A DNA stretch of 64,000 nucleotides, taken from FEN-1350 sp964386005 (GTDB lineage Bacteria > Planctomycetota > Phycisphaerae > Sedimentisphaerales > Anaerohalosphaeraceae). The stretch spans positions 1 through 64,000 of the forward strand of contig CAYLSB010000019.1 in assembly GCA_964386005.1 (NCBI GenBank), in the 5' to 3' direction. The notes below the pieces were generated by a model. The model was not told the origin of the DNA. It did not search any database and saw only the letters and a list, made by a program, of their open reading frames with translations. This document shows positions 44,224-52,597 of this stretch, piece by piece; position 1 is the first letter of the stretch; every line of letters starts with the position of its first letter. A program made the translations under genes and the position numbers.

Positions 44224-44886
44224 TTGCAGGTAAAATATAAATCTTTATGGAAGCTTTACTTGGATTCGATTCGACGCAAACGTATTCGTATGCTGGTTCA
44301 CTCGCTGAACAAGATTCGTCGTCGTCAAACCCGGCAGATCGATATTCTCTGCAACGATATGGTCTCCGCGCACGGCAAATTCGCATCCCAACTCCAAAGT
44401 TGCCTGACGATAATCCGATTTTATGAGTCTCTCTTTTCCAAAAAGGATCTCACCGGGCTTCTTGATGCGGCCGCAGCGCAAGTCAATAATCTGCTTGAAG
44501 ATACGAAAGTCGCAATCTTCGTACTTGAACCTCACGGCTTCTCGATGCATCGCGTTCAGCCGTGCGGATCCAACCTTCTTCCGGAAGCCCAGCTCGAATC
44601 CAATCTTAGCAATGAAATCGTACATAACATCAGTTCCCGAAGACACTTGTGTATGCTCGATGAGATGTGGGAAATGGGCCTTGAGGATGTCGCCGGAGAA
44701 TTTCGATGCCTCTCGGCCGCGGCGATTCCCATTGCCCAGCGCGGAGCTCCGGTCGGTTTTATCCTTTTATATAGAAATATCTGTAAGCCACTGCAAAATA
44801 ATGAGTTAAAGAGAGTCCAATCCATCCTTCCCGGCCTTTGTGAAGCCATCCGTTCCACAAAAGCCCTTGCCGCCACAGCCGGATAA
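44224..44886 (+). CDS. GAF-like domain protein
   Basis: Up to 220 residues. The N-terminal 60 residues are basic and helical (MLVHSLNKIRRRQTRQ...), followed by a GAF-like sensor fold from about residue 75 (LTGLLDAAAAQVNNLLEDTKVAIFVLEP ... AAIPIAQRGAPVGFILLY). The frame opens with TTG at 44224 without a ribosome site; ATG 44290 is an alternative start giving 198 residues. No output domain is present. It lies 42 bp after the transporter remnant, so it could be the distal gene of a damaged operon. A ligand or redox sensing role is inferred only. Confidence 0.55.
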   Translation: MQVKYKSLWKLYLDSIRRKRIRMLVHSLNKIRRRQTRQIDILCNDMVSAHGKFASQLQSCLTIIRFYESLFSKKDLTGLLDAAAAQVNNLLEDTKVAIFVLEPHGFSMHRVQPCGSNLLPEAQLESNLSNEIVHNISSRRHLCMLDEMWEMGLEDVAGEFRCLSAAAIPIAQRGAPVGFILLYRNICKPLQNNELKRVQSILPGLCEAIRSTKALAATAG

Positions 44887-45166
44887 TCCTCATCCGATGG
44901 TCCGATAGTTATTCGGTTTAAGTTCCTGAGATAGAATCACTTACATCAATTCATCCCGAAACGCTTTTTCATGTATTTCCTGTTACCACTTCGTAACGGT
45001 GTCCACATAATAAACGGATCGGAGTTCGATTCGAATTCGGGAGCGAAAAATGTGGTTGGTAGCATTAAAAAATCGGATTTCTGTAACATTAGTCGGTCAA
45101 ATACGTCCAATCTATAGTACGGCGGCGAAGGGAGGAAAATCTGCGCGGAAGTCGTCGGCATATTCG

Positions 45167-45194
45167 TTGACAGAAATCGGCCGATCGGTATGAT
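45167..45194 (+). promoter_or_regulatory. Near-consensus sigma70 promoter of the type II secretion operon
   Basis: ttgaca (perfect, 45167-45172), 16-base spacer, tatgat (five of six, 45189-45194). This is the strongest promoter match noticed in the window and faces gspE. Confidence 0.7.
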
Positions 45195-45271
45195 CCATGT
45201 TTCTCCCGAATCCGAAGTTCGGATACGATTTGCGGCGGTTTTCGTTACCATTCGGCTCGGTTGGAAGCGTA

Positions 45272-45277
45272 TATAAT
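45272..45277 (+). promoter_or_regulatory. Second -10 box upstream of gspE
   Basis: A perfect tataat 33 bases before the ATG at 45311, with no clear -35. It could be a second start point or an alternative-sigma site. Confidence 0.4.
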
Positions 45278-45310
45278 AAGAAGCGTAAAAGAACGGGGTC
45301 ACCAAGTTCC

Positions 45311-47038
45311 ATGAAGGCGGCAATTTTGAACGAGAGAAAGAAAATTGGAGAGTTGCTGGTTGAAAAAGCGTACCTGACGGATAGCGCTCTTCAGCAGGCC
45401 CTGAAACAGCAACAGCAAGCACCCGGAGGCAAACTGGGGCGGATCCTGTTGGATCTCGGGTTTGTCAACAACCGTCAGCTCAGCGAAATCCTGGCGATAC
45501 AAGCGGGGATTACGCGGGTGGAGCTGGATGAGGTCCAGGTGGAACCGGAGGTTTTGCAGACGGTGCCGGCCGAGCTGGTCAGCAAATACAGCGTTGTGCC
45601 GTTATCGAGGCAAAATGGCGAGTTAACTCTGGCGATGTCGGATCCGTTCGAGACCCAGGCGATCGAAGAGCTGCGCATGGTGACGGGTTGTTCGATTCGT
45701 CGTCGATACGCCACCGGTCCGGAGATCGAGCGGGCCATCCAGCGATTTTACGGCAGCAATGTGGCGCGAATGCTGCAGAACCTGGCGCCCGGCGAGAAAG
45801 CGGAGCAAGAGGAAGATCAGCCCTTCGAGAACGGCGAGCTTTCCGCGGCCAAGCTGCAGGAACTGGCGCGCGAGCCCTCCTTGATCAACCTGGTCAACCT
45901 GGTCTTGCTGGAAGCGATCGAGGCGCGGGCCAGCGACGTACACATCGAACCGTTTGAAAAAGCCGTGAAGATCAAGTACCGCGTTGACGGTCTGCTCATC
46001 GAAAAATCCAATTCACCCAAGCGGTTGCAGGCGGCGATCATCTCGCGCGTCAAGATCATGGCGGGTATGGATATCGCCGAGCGGTATGTTCCGCAGGACG
46101 GGCACATCGAGTTCACGGGCAAGCGCGGCAAGATCGACATTCGCGTCTCGACGGTTCCGTCGGTGTTCGGCGAGTCGATCGTGATGCGTATCCTGGACCG
46201 CAGCGCGGCGCTGATCACGATGGAAGACCTCGGCATGAGTCCGGGGATGCTCGATGGATTCAGCCAGTGCCTCAACCGTTCGCACGGGATCGTCCTGGTA
46301 ACCGGGCCGACGGGCAGCGGAAAGACGACGACCCTCTATGCGGGGCTCAACAAGATTTACGATCCGAGTCTGAAGATCATCACGATCGAGGATCCGGTGG
46401 AATACCAGCTCGAAGGCGTGGTGCAGATGCCGGTCAATCCGCGACGGGGTCTGACCTTTGCCCGCGGGCTGCGGCATATTCTGCGTCAGGACCCGGATGT
46501 GATCATGGTCGGCGAAATCCGCGACCAGGAAACCGCCGATATCGCCGTGCGCGCGGCGCTGACGGGACACCTGGTCCTCAGCACGCTGCACACCAATGAC
46601 TCGCCGGGAGCGGTGACGCGAATGATCGACATGGGCATCGAGCCCTTCCTGCTGTCCAGCGCGCTGGAGGGCGTTTTGGCGCAGCGGCTGGTGCGGCGGA
46701 TCTGCCCCTATTGCCGCGAGCCATACAAGCCCTCCGAAAGTCTGCTGGCCAGTCTGAATAATTCGATCACGATTTCGCCGGACACGGTATTGTATCACGG
46801 GCGCGGCTGCGACGAGTGCAACCAGACGGGGATGCGCGGCCGGGTGGGAATCTTTGAATTGATCCGCGTCCACGACAACATGCGGAAGATCATCGCCAAG
46901 CGCCCGACGACCGAGGAGGTTATGGCCTCGGCGGAAAATTACGAAGTCATGAGGCACGACGGCATCCAGAAGATCCTGCAGGGCGTTACCACACCGGAAG
47001 AAGTGATGCGGGTCACGCAGAACATCGAAGACGATTGA
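45311..47038 (+). CDS. gspE: Type II secretion ATPase GspE
   Basis: 575 residues from ATG 45311 (MKAAILNERKKIGELL). Residues about 8-150 form an MshEN-type N-terminal domain with two tandem segments, KIGELLVEKAYLTDSALQQA and KLGRILLDLGFVNNRQLSEI. The ATPase core has Walker A GPTGSGKTTTLYA, the Asp box IITIEDPVEYQLEGV, Walker B IMVGEIRDQETADIA and the His box TLHTNDSPGAVTRM. A tetracysteine zinc site CPYC...CDEC, typical of GspE, lies near the C-terminus. It powers pseudopilus assembly from the cytoplasm. First gene of the operon. Confidence 0.95.
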   Translation: MKAAILNERKKIGELLVEKAYLTDSALQQALKQQQQAPGGKLGRILLDLGFVNNRQLSEILAIQAGITRVELDEVQVEPEVLQTVPAELVSKYSVVPLSRQNGELTLAMSDPFETQAIEELRMVTGCSIRRRYATGPEIERAIQRFYGSNVARMLQNLAPGEKAEQEEDQPFENGELSAAKLQELAREPSLINLVNLVLLEAIEARASDVHIEPFEKAVKIKYRVDGLLIEKSNSPKRLQAAIISRVKIMAGMDIAERYVPQDGHIEFTGKRGKIDIRVSTVPSVFGESIVMRILDRSAALITMEDLGMSPGMLDGFSQCLNRSHGIVLVTGPTGSGKTTTLYAGLNKIYDPSLKIITIEDPVEYQLEGVVQMPVNPRRGLTFARGLRHILRQDPDVIMVGEIRDQETADIAVRAALTGHLVLSTLHTNDSPGAVTRMIDMGIEPFLLSSALEGVLAQRLVRRICPYCREPYKPSESLLASLNNSITISPDTVLYHGRGCDECNQTGMRGRVGIFELIRVHDNMRKIIAKRPTTEEVMASAENYEVMRHDGIQKILQGVTTPEEVMRVTQNIEDD

Positions 47039-47104
47039 CGATTTCCAGCTTCGATTTTCGTTATTCAATGATGAAACGTCGGACTCGGAAGGGGGCCGGG
47101 GTTA

Positions 47105-47110
47105 TATAAT
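47105..47110 (+). promoter_or_regulatory. -10 box (TATAAT) between gspE and gspF
   Basis: A perfect tataat in the 101-bp gap between gspE and gspF, 30 bases before the gspF ATG. A weak -35 only. It could supply an internal promoter. Confidence 0.4.
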
Positions 47111-47139
47111 GGATAGCGGGCGGGAACAAAGGGCAGGCA

Positions 47140-48399
47140 ATGGTTCAGTTTACGTACAAAGGGTATGACAGCACCGGTCGGACGGTCGATGGTCTGGTCG
47201 ATGCCGCCGATCGTCGGGCCGCCGTGGCGGAACTGACCCAGCGCGGTCATTTCGCGTCGGAACTGGTCGAAAAGATAAAAGGGGCCCCCTTGATCGAGAC
47301 CCGCGCGGATGTTCCGGCCGCGGAAACCACTCCGGCCTGGTGGAAACTGGGTTCCGGTCGCATCACCGGCAAAGACATCGTGGCGGTCACCGCGCAAATC
47401 AGCGCGGCGCTTCGGGCGGGACTGCCGATTCTCAGCGCCATCGAAATTATCCAGGCCCAGCAGGTCAAACCCCCCATGCGGACGCTGCTGGGCGAACTGA
47501 GCAAGTCGGTCAGCACGGGCGAGTCGTTGTCGGAAGCGATGGCGCGACACCCGGATGTTTTCAGCAAGCTGTATGTCTCCATGATCAACGTCGGCGAATC
47601 GGGCGGGATTCTCGATCAGACGATCATCCAGTTGTCCAAGTTGCTGGTGCGGGACGAGAAGATCAAGACCAACATGAAAAATGCGATGGCCTATCCCCTG
47701 TTTGTGCTGCTCCTGGCGGTGGCATCTGTTGTCGTCGTATTAACCTGGGTGTTTCCAAAAATGATCGAGACGATCCAGGGTTCGGTGAAGTTGTTGCCGT
47801 GGCCGACGCGACTTCTGATGGGCCTGAGCGATTTTCTGATCGGCTACGGCTGGTTGTTGGCGATCGCGATTGGATTTGCGGTCTATGCATTTTCCGCGTG
47901 GAAACGAAGCGATGCCGGCCGACTCAAGCTGGATGAGATTCTGCTGAAGATCCCGATTCTCGGCGCGGTGTTGCGGGCGATCGCGGTTGGCCGATTTGCG
48001 CGAACGCTGGGGGCGCTGACCAAAAGCGGTATCAATATTTTGCCGGCCCTGGGTGTGGTGCGGGATACGCTGGGTAATGAGGTTCTCGGCCGCCAGATCG
48101 ATCACGTATCCGAGAGAGTCAAAACCGGCGAGCCCGTGGCCAAACCGTTGTCCGAGTCGAAATTGTTTCCCCCGTTATTGGTACAGATCGTTTCGATCGG
48201 AGAGCAGACCGGCAAGATCGACGAACTGCTGACGACCGCCGCGGATACCTTCGACGAAGAAGCCGACGCCGCGATTACCCGCTTCATGGCGGTGTTTCCG
48301 GCGATGATGATCGCGATGCTGGCGGTGGTGATCGGATTCATCATCATGGCCACGCTGTTGCCGATTATGACCATGGACCTGGGCGGAATCGGAGCCTGA
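47140..48399 (+). CDS. gspF: Type II secretion inner-membrane platform protein GspF
   Basis: 419 residues. Two T2SSF repeats, each with a helical cytoplasmic bundle. The first begins ITGKDIVAVTAQISAALRAGLPI and contains SMINVGESGGILDQTI; the second begins LRAIAVGRFARTLGALTKSGI and contains QIVSIGEQTGKIDELL. Membrane segments are YPLFVLLLAVASVVVVLTWVF, FLIGYGWLLAIAIGFAVYAF and FPAMMIAMLAVVIGFIIMATLL. An N-terminal domain with TYKGYDSTGRTVDGLVDA is standard. It couples GspE to the pseudopilus. Confidence 0.96.
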   Translation: MVQFTYKGYDSTGRTVDGLVDAADRRAAVAELTQRGHFASELVEKIKGAPLIETRADVPAAETTPAWWKLGSGRITGKDIVAVTAQISAALRAGLPILSAIEIIQAQQVKPPMRTLLGELSKSVSTGESLSEAMARHPDVFSKLYVSMINVGESGGILDQTIIQLSKLLVRDEKIKTNMKNAMAYPLFVLLLAVASVVVVLTWVFPKMIETIQGSVKLLPWPTRLLMGLSDFLIGYGWLLAIAIGFAVYAFSAWKRSDAGRLKLDEILLKIPILGAVLRAIAVGRFARTLGALTKSGINILPALGVVRDTLGNEVLGRQIDHVSERVKTGEPVAKPLSESKLFPPLLVQIVSIGEQTGKIDELLTTAADTFDEEADAAITRFMAVFPAMMIAMLAVVIGFIIMATLLPIMTMDLGGIGA

Positions 48400-48460
48400 T
48401 TGACCTATGAGGACCAAGAGGAGCATGGGAGCACAGATGCGATTGGAAAAGGACACAGAC

Positions 48461-48886
48461 ATGAGGCAAAACAAAAGACGAGCGGGATTTACCTTCATTG
48501 AAATTCTGGTGGTCACGATCATCATCGGAATGCTGGCGGTGTTCATCGTGCCGAACATCGGCAAAAAGTTCGGCAAGGCCAAGCACAATATCGCGCGGGG
48601 CAAGATGGCACGCGTGGAAAGCGCGCTGGAGGAATTTCGCATGGATTGCGGGCGATACCCGATGGACAATGAAGGCCTGGAGGCCCTGTTGGTGGCACCG
48701 GCGGACCTGGAAGGCAAATGGGATGGGGCCTATGCCAAGGAAAGCGAACTGATGGATCCCTGGGGGGCCCTATACATTTATGTGGCCGAAGGAACCGTCA
48801 ATCCGGGTAGTTATGACCTGATCAGTCTGGGCGCCGATGGGCAGGAAGGCGGCGAGGGCGAGAATGCGGACATCGTCAACAATTGA
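48461..48886 (+). CDS. gspG: Major pseudopilin GspG
   Basis: 141 residues from ATG 48461, supported by aagga 9 bases upstream; ATG 48407 is a weaker option. A short basic leader ends at RRAG, and the mature helix begins FTFIEILVVTIIIGMLAVFIVP with Glu at position 5. The soluble domain has the GspG features KMARVESALEEFRMDCGRYPM and the loop ALLVAPADLEGKWDGAYAK...DPWG, which carries the calcium-binding region. It forms the pseudopilus shaft after cleavage by a prepilin peptidase not encoded here. Confidence 0.95.
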   Translation: MRQNKRRAGFTFIEILVVTIIIGMLAVFIVPNIGKKFGKAKHNIARGKMARVESALEEFRMDCGRYPMDNEGLEALLVAPADLEGKWDGAYAKESELMDPWGALYIYVAEGTVNPGSYDLISLGADGQEGGEGENADIVNN

Positions 48887-49454
48887 AGTTTTCTCCGGCA
48901 GGTTTCGTCCGGGTTTCACCTTTGTCGAACTGCTGGTGGTGACGGTCTTGATCGCGATTTTGGCGGGTTCGTCGATTCACGGCACGGCGCGGACCTTTAA
49001 GAAAATGCGGGTCGAACGAGCGGCCCGTGAGATCCTGTTGTCGGCGCAGTTCGCGAGGATCCAGGCGATCGAGAGCCAGCGTTCCTGCCGGCTGGTTCTG
49101 GATAAAACCACGCGGAGTCTGATGATCCTGGCGACGATCCGCGAACGAACCAACGCGACGGTGCGCAATGCGTACGCGCGGCCGTACCAGTTTGCCGAAG
49201 GAGTCGAATATGAGGTCATTGCCATTACCCCGACCCGGCCTCCGGAAGACCTCACGCAGGAAAGCGCTCTGGACACGACCATCACGTTTCGCTCGGATGG
49301 CAGCGCCGACGGCGCGGTGATCCAGATCGGCAACGGCACGACCCAGTATACGATCTATATCTCATCGGCCACGGGATCCGCCCGTGTGGAACAGGGTCCG
49401 GCCAATGAAAATACGCCCCTGATGGTGGCGGATTTGGACCAGAATCGTTTTTGA
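48864..49454 (+). CDS. gspH: Minor pseudopilin GspH-like
   Basis: 196 residues from ATG 48864, which overlaps the gspG end by 23 bp; ATG 48837 would extend it. The leader ends RPG and the mature part begins FTFVELLVVTVLIAILAGSS with Glu5. The body has RVERAAREILLSAQFARIQAIESQR, the helix-to-strand turn seen in GspH/FimT proteins, and a C-terminal beta domain (ITFRSDGSADGAVIQIGN). It is expected at or near the pseudopilus tip. Confidence 0.85.
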   Translation: MRTSSTIEVFSGRFRPGFTFVELLVVTVLIAILAGSSIHGTARTFKKMRVERAAREILLSAQFARIQAIESQRSCRLVLDKTTRSLMILATIRERTNATVRNAYARPYQFAEGVEYEVIAITPTRPPEDLTQESALDTTITFRSDGSADGAVIQIGNGTTQYTIYISSATGSARVEQGPANENTPLMVADLDQNRF

Positions 49455-49464
49455 AATTCACGAT

Positions 49465-49983
49465 ATGAAATTCGAGATGAACATGAAACGGGTCATGGAA
49501 CAACGCGGAAAAGGATTTAGTCTGGTCGAGATGGTGGTCGCCTCGACGATCCTGAGCATGGTCGTCATCGCGGTGTGTACCCTGAGTACCCGGAGTTTGT
49601 CGCGCGTGCGGCTCAACCGCGAACGGGAAATGGCCTGGGACCTGTTGGACCGGCAGTTGACGATGATCGACTATGTCGGTGTCGATAACTTCCTCAACGC
49701 CGGGGTTCTGGAGGGAAAATTCAACGCCGTCAAGAACATGCCCGAATACACCTGGCAGATTCAGCTCAGTCCCCATGAGATTTCCGGCCTGATCCGGGTG
49801 TATATCGCCGTACAATGGGGTTCGGATCCCTACAAGCACCAGATCAGCGGGATGACGATTATGAGCGGTACCGCTCTGCAGGAAACGCCCGCCGAAGAAC
49901 AGGGCACCGGGACCGGTCAAACGGCCGGGACCGGGACGACCGGCGGCGGGACGACACCCGGAGGAGCGACGGGAAGTCGATAA
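49465..49983 (+). CDS. gspI: Minor pseudopilin GspI-like
   Basis: 172 residues; ATG 49465 or 49483 could start it. The cleavage site is GKG followed by FSLVEMVVASTILSMVVIAV with Glu5. A compact domain with MAWDLLDRQLTMIDYVG and ISGLIRVYIAVQWG follows, with the family's usual small size. The last 27 residues are a Gly/Thr-rich tail (GTGTGQTAGTGTTGGG...), odd for a pseudopilin and echoing the glycine-rich region in GspK. It sits 10 bp after gspH. Confidence 0.8.
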   Translation: MKFEMNMKRVMEQRGKGFSLVEMVVASTILSMVVIAVCTLSTRSLSRVRLNREREMAWDLLDRQLTMIDYVGVDNFLNAGVLEGKFNAVKNMPEYTWQIQLSPHEISGLIRVYIAVQWGSDPYKHQISGMTIMSGTALQETPAEEQGTGTGQTAGTGTTGGGTTPGGATGSR

Positions 49984-50010
49984 TAAGGATATTAAGAAGT
50001 TATAATAGAC

Positions 50011-50745
50011 ATGAAGAGATTTCGAGGAAAATCCGTTCGAGGTTTTACCCTGCTGGAGATGGTGGTGTCTTCGGGCATCGGGGCGTTTATCGCGGTGGTC
50101 GCCATCGGTACCCTGCGTTCGGTCATGCAGGGACGGCAGACCATCGAGGCCCATGCCGCGGTGTGCGAGGAGATCCGCTACGCGGCTGAACGAATCCGGA
50201 TCGACATGGCGAATTTCTATCGCGACAACTCGATCGACAACGTTAAACTGGTCGGAACCCTTGAGGATTCTCCCTCCGGCCCGATTCCCTCGCTGACGGT
50301 ACGGGTGGTTTCGGGCAGTTGCGCGCGTTACGGACAACCCGAAAGCGACGTTTATGAAGTGCAATACTTTCTGATGGAGCAGGAGGGTAAGAAGTACCTG
50401 ATGCGGCGATTTTGTCCGGTCGTCAGTCTCACCCAAGAGGAAGTGTACTTCGAAGAGCCCGGCGGAATTCTGTATGCCATGGCCGAGAATATCGTCACCT
50501 TCACCGTTCAATACTTTGACGGTTATGCCTGGCTGGACCAGTGGCCCCAGGAGCAGCAGTCGCTTCCGGAAATGATCCAGATGTTGCTGGTGGCCCGGCT
50601 CCCCAATGATGAAGAAGTCAAGCAGCCGATCGCCAAGACCCTTACGGTTACGTTTCCGAGAGTATCGTCCAATCTCAAGGCCCAGTTAACCGACGAGGCC
50701 GCAACCGATTTCGAGGATGTCAATGCCTATTCCATTGAACAATAA
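50011..50745 (+). CDS. gspJ: Minor pseudopilin GspJ-like
   Basis: 244 residues. The leader ends SVRG; the mature helix FTLLEMVVSSGIGAFIAVVA has Glu5. The longer soluble domain (EIRYAAERIRIDMANFYRD ... YFLMEQEGKKYLMRRFCP ... VTFTVQYFDGYAWLDQWP) fits GspJ, which joins GspI and GspK in the tip complex. A tataat (50001-50006) lies only 4 bases before the ATG, so a Shine-Dalgarno site is missing unless translation is coupled. Its last 29 bp overlap gspK. Confidence 0.85.
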   Translation: MKRFRGKSVRGFTLLEMVVSSGIGAFIAVVAIGTLRSVMQGRQTIEAHAAVCEEIRYAAERIRIDMANFYRDNSIDNVKLVGTLEDSPSGPIPSLTVRVVSGSCARYGQPESDVYEVQYFLMEQEGKKYLMRRFCPVVSLTQEEVYFEEPGGILYAMAENIVTFTVQYFDGYAWLDQWPQEQQSLPEMIQMLLVARLPNDEEVKQPIAKTLTVTFPRVSSNLKAQLTDEAATDFEDVNAYSIEQ

Positions 50746-52597
50746 GAAACCCACTCGTCGGATTTCAGCGAGACGGGCGCGTTCCACGGAACGGGCCGTT
50801 GTCCGGGGCGGCCTGATCCTGATCGGCGTATTGTGGGTGATGGTCCTGCTGGACATGCTGGTGTTCGTGATCGACCGGACGGGTCGGCTGGACGGCCGGG
50901 TCAGTTTGTCGATGGAAGAAAAACTCCGGGGAAAGTGGGCGTGCCGGGCCGGGCTGGAGACCGCGATCGGGTTGTTGCTGGAAGACGAGAAAGACAGCGA
51001 TAGTTTGTACGATATATGGGCTCTCAGCACTCCGGATGCGAACAATGTTCCGTTGGAGGATTGCCTGTTCACGGTCAAGGTGATCGATGAGGCGGGAAAA
51101 CTCAACATCAACACCGCCACGAAGGAACAATTACTCGAGCTTCCGGGAATGACCGAGGAGATCGCCGACAGCATCCTCGACTGGAAAGACAGCGACGAGG
51201 AGATTCGTTCCTATGGCGCCGAGAGCGCGTATTATCTGAATCTGCCGTATCCCTATCAGGCACGGAACTCCCAATTCCGAACGATTCGCGAACTGCTGTT
51301 GGTCAAGGGCGTCACTCCGCAATTGTTATATGGTTTGGGACGGATTGCGGAAACGACTTCGGAATACAACGCCGGATGGATACACTACCTGACGTGCTAT
51401 TCGTATGACAACAACAATGATGCGGAGGGAAATACCCGGATCAATATCAATTCGGCCAGCGCCGGCGACATGCAGCAGCAGCTTTCAATCACCGCCGGCC
51501 AGGCACAGTGGATCGTACAGAATCGTTCGTATCGCAGTTTGGCGGATCTGCTGGACAAGGCGGCGTCGAATAGCACGACGCAGGGAAGTTCAACCCCCGG
51601 CGGAACCGGTCAGCGAAACAGTAGCGGACAAAACACCCCTGGGGGGAGTTCGACCGGTGGACAAGGAACTACAGGTCAAAGCGGATCTCGTAGCGGAGGC
51701 GCCCCGGGTACGGGCCAAACGGGCGGCGGACGGTCGTCGCTGGATTCATTTGGTTTCATCCGGCCGTTTACGGGGATGACTCCGTTTTTGAGTCTGGTCG
51801 CGGCACAAGGGGGCGGTGGCGGTGGACGCGGCGGTTCAAGCAGCGGCAGCCAGGGAGGGGGACGCGGCGGAAGTCAAGGCGGCGGATCCAGTGGTGGACC
51901 CGGTGGTGGACGCGGCGGATTCGGGGGGGGGCAAGGCGGAGGCCAGGGAGGTGGTCGCGGAGGTTTTGGTGGAGGGCAAGGAGGCGGACCCGGGGGCGGA
52001 CAAAGTGGTGGGAATCGACCGGGTGGCGGCGGACCGGGTGGAGGTCAAGGCGGCGGGCCCGGCGGTGGCCGGGGTGAGGGTCGAGGGGGTCAAGGCGGGG
52101 GGCCGGGCGGTGGCAATAGACCCGGCGGCGGCATGCCCGGCGCAACGGGAGGCGTCGCAGGAGGCGTCGCGGGCGGAGGCGCTCAAGCCGCTCAGGCCGA
52201 ACCGCTGGACCTGGAAACGTTCTATAAAATTGCCGACAAGATCACGACCACATCGAGGACGCGGATTCGCGGACGGGTGAACATCAATACGGCATCCTTG
52301 TCCGTTCTGACGGCGCTTTTGGAAGGTCGCCAGGAAGTGGCGGAAGATATTATTGCCCATCGAGAAAGTCTGATGGATGGGATCGTGAGCATCGCGGATT
52401 TGAAAGACATTTCGTCCATCGACCTGGATCTGGCAAAAAAGTTTATCGACTATGTTACCACGCGGTCGAGCGTCTATACCATACAGGTAAAGGCAATGGC
52501 GACGACAACCGGCGCCACCTATGAGACCCTGGCGGTCGTGGATCGGGCCAGAACCCCGGCACAGGTATTATATTATCGTGAAGGAGCGGGCCTTTGA
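50717..52597 (+). CDS. gspK: Minor pseudopilin GspK with glycine-rich insertion
   Basis: 626 residues, about twice the usual GspK length. The N-terminal membrane segment is RGGLILIGVLWVMVLLDMLV with no Glu5, as expected of GspK. The first SAM-like T2SSK domain (LNINTATKEQLLELPGMTEE, DWKDSDEEIRSYGAESAYY, FRTIRELLLVKGVT) is intact. A second motif follows (ININSASAGDMQQQLSITAG). Residues about 290-490 are a low-complexity stretch of Gly with Ser, Arg, Gln and Pro. The C-terminal part (VNINTASLSVLTALLEGRQE, ISSIDLDLAKKFIDYV) resumes the fold. The start is ATG 50717 or 50723, and gspJ overlap is 29 bp. It probably caps the pseudopilus tip. Confidence 0.85.
   Translation: MSMPIPLNNKKPTRRISARRARSTERAVVRGGLILIGVLWVMVLLDMLVFVIDRTGRLDGRVSLSMEEKLRGKWACRAGLETAIGLLLEDEKDSDSLYDIWALSTPDANNVPLEDCLFTVKVIDEAGKLNINTATKEQLLELPGMTEEIADSILDWKDSDEEIRSYGAESAYYLNLPYPYQARNSQFRTIRELLLVKGVTPQLLYGLGRIAETTSEYNAGWIHYLTCYSYDNNNDAEGNTRININSASAGDMQQQLSITAGQAQWIVQNRSYRSLADLLDKAASNSTTQGSSTPGGTGQRNSSGQNTPGGSSTGGQGTTGQSGSRSGGAPGTGQTGGGRSSLDSFGFIRPFTGMTPFLSLVAAQGGGGGGRGGSSSGSQGGGRGGSQGGGSSGGPGGGRGGFGGGQGGGQGGGRGGFGGGQGGGPGGGQSGGNRPGGGGPGGGQGGGPGGGRGEGRGGQGGGPGGGNRPGGGMPGATGGVAGGVAGGGAQAAQAEPLDLETFYKIADKITTTSRTRIRGRVNINTASLSVLTALLEGRQEVAEDIIAHRESLMDGIVSIADLKDISSIDLDLAKKFIDYVTTRSSVYTIQVKAMATTTGATYETLAVVDRARTPAQVLYYREGAGL
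51588..52190 (+). repeat. Glycine-rich low-complexity coding region
   Basis: About 600 bases of irregular ggc/gga/ggt runs interspersed with cgc, caa, agc and ccc codons, encoding Gly-Gly-x and Gly-Gly-Gly-Gln/Arg patterns. The repeats are imperfect at both DNA and protein level, so codon use has diverged while glycine is kept. Confidence 0.85.

Larger units (their letters stand above)
44887..45310. other. Intergenic region upstream of the type II secretion operon
   Basis: No convincing gene. It carries two promoter candidates for gspE (45167-45194 and 45272-45277). The leader between the first promoter and the ATG at 45311 would be about 110 bases, long enough for regulation, though no known riboswitch fold was recognised. 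Confidence 0.6.

Noticed and set aside
51768..52360. Arg/His-rich frames opposite the glycine-rich part of gspK
   Set aside because: A by-product of repeated ggc/gga codons read backwards.
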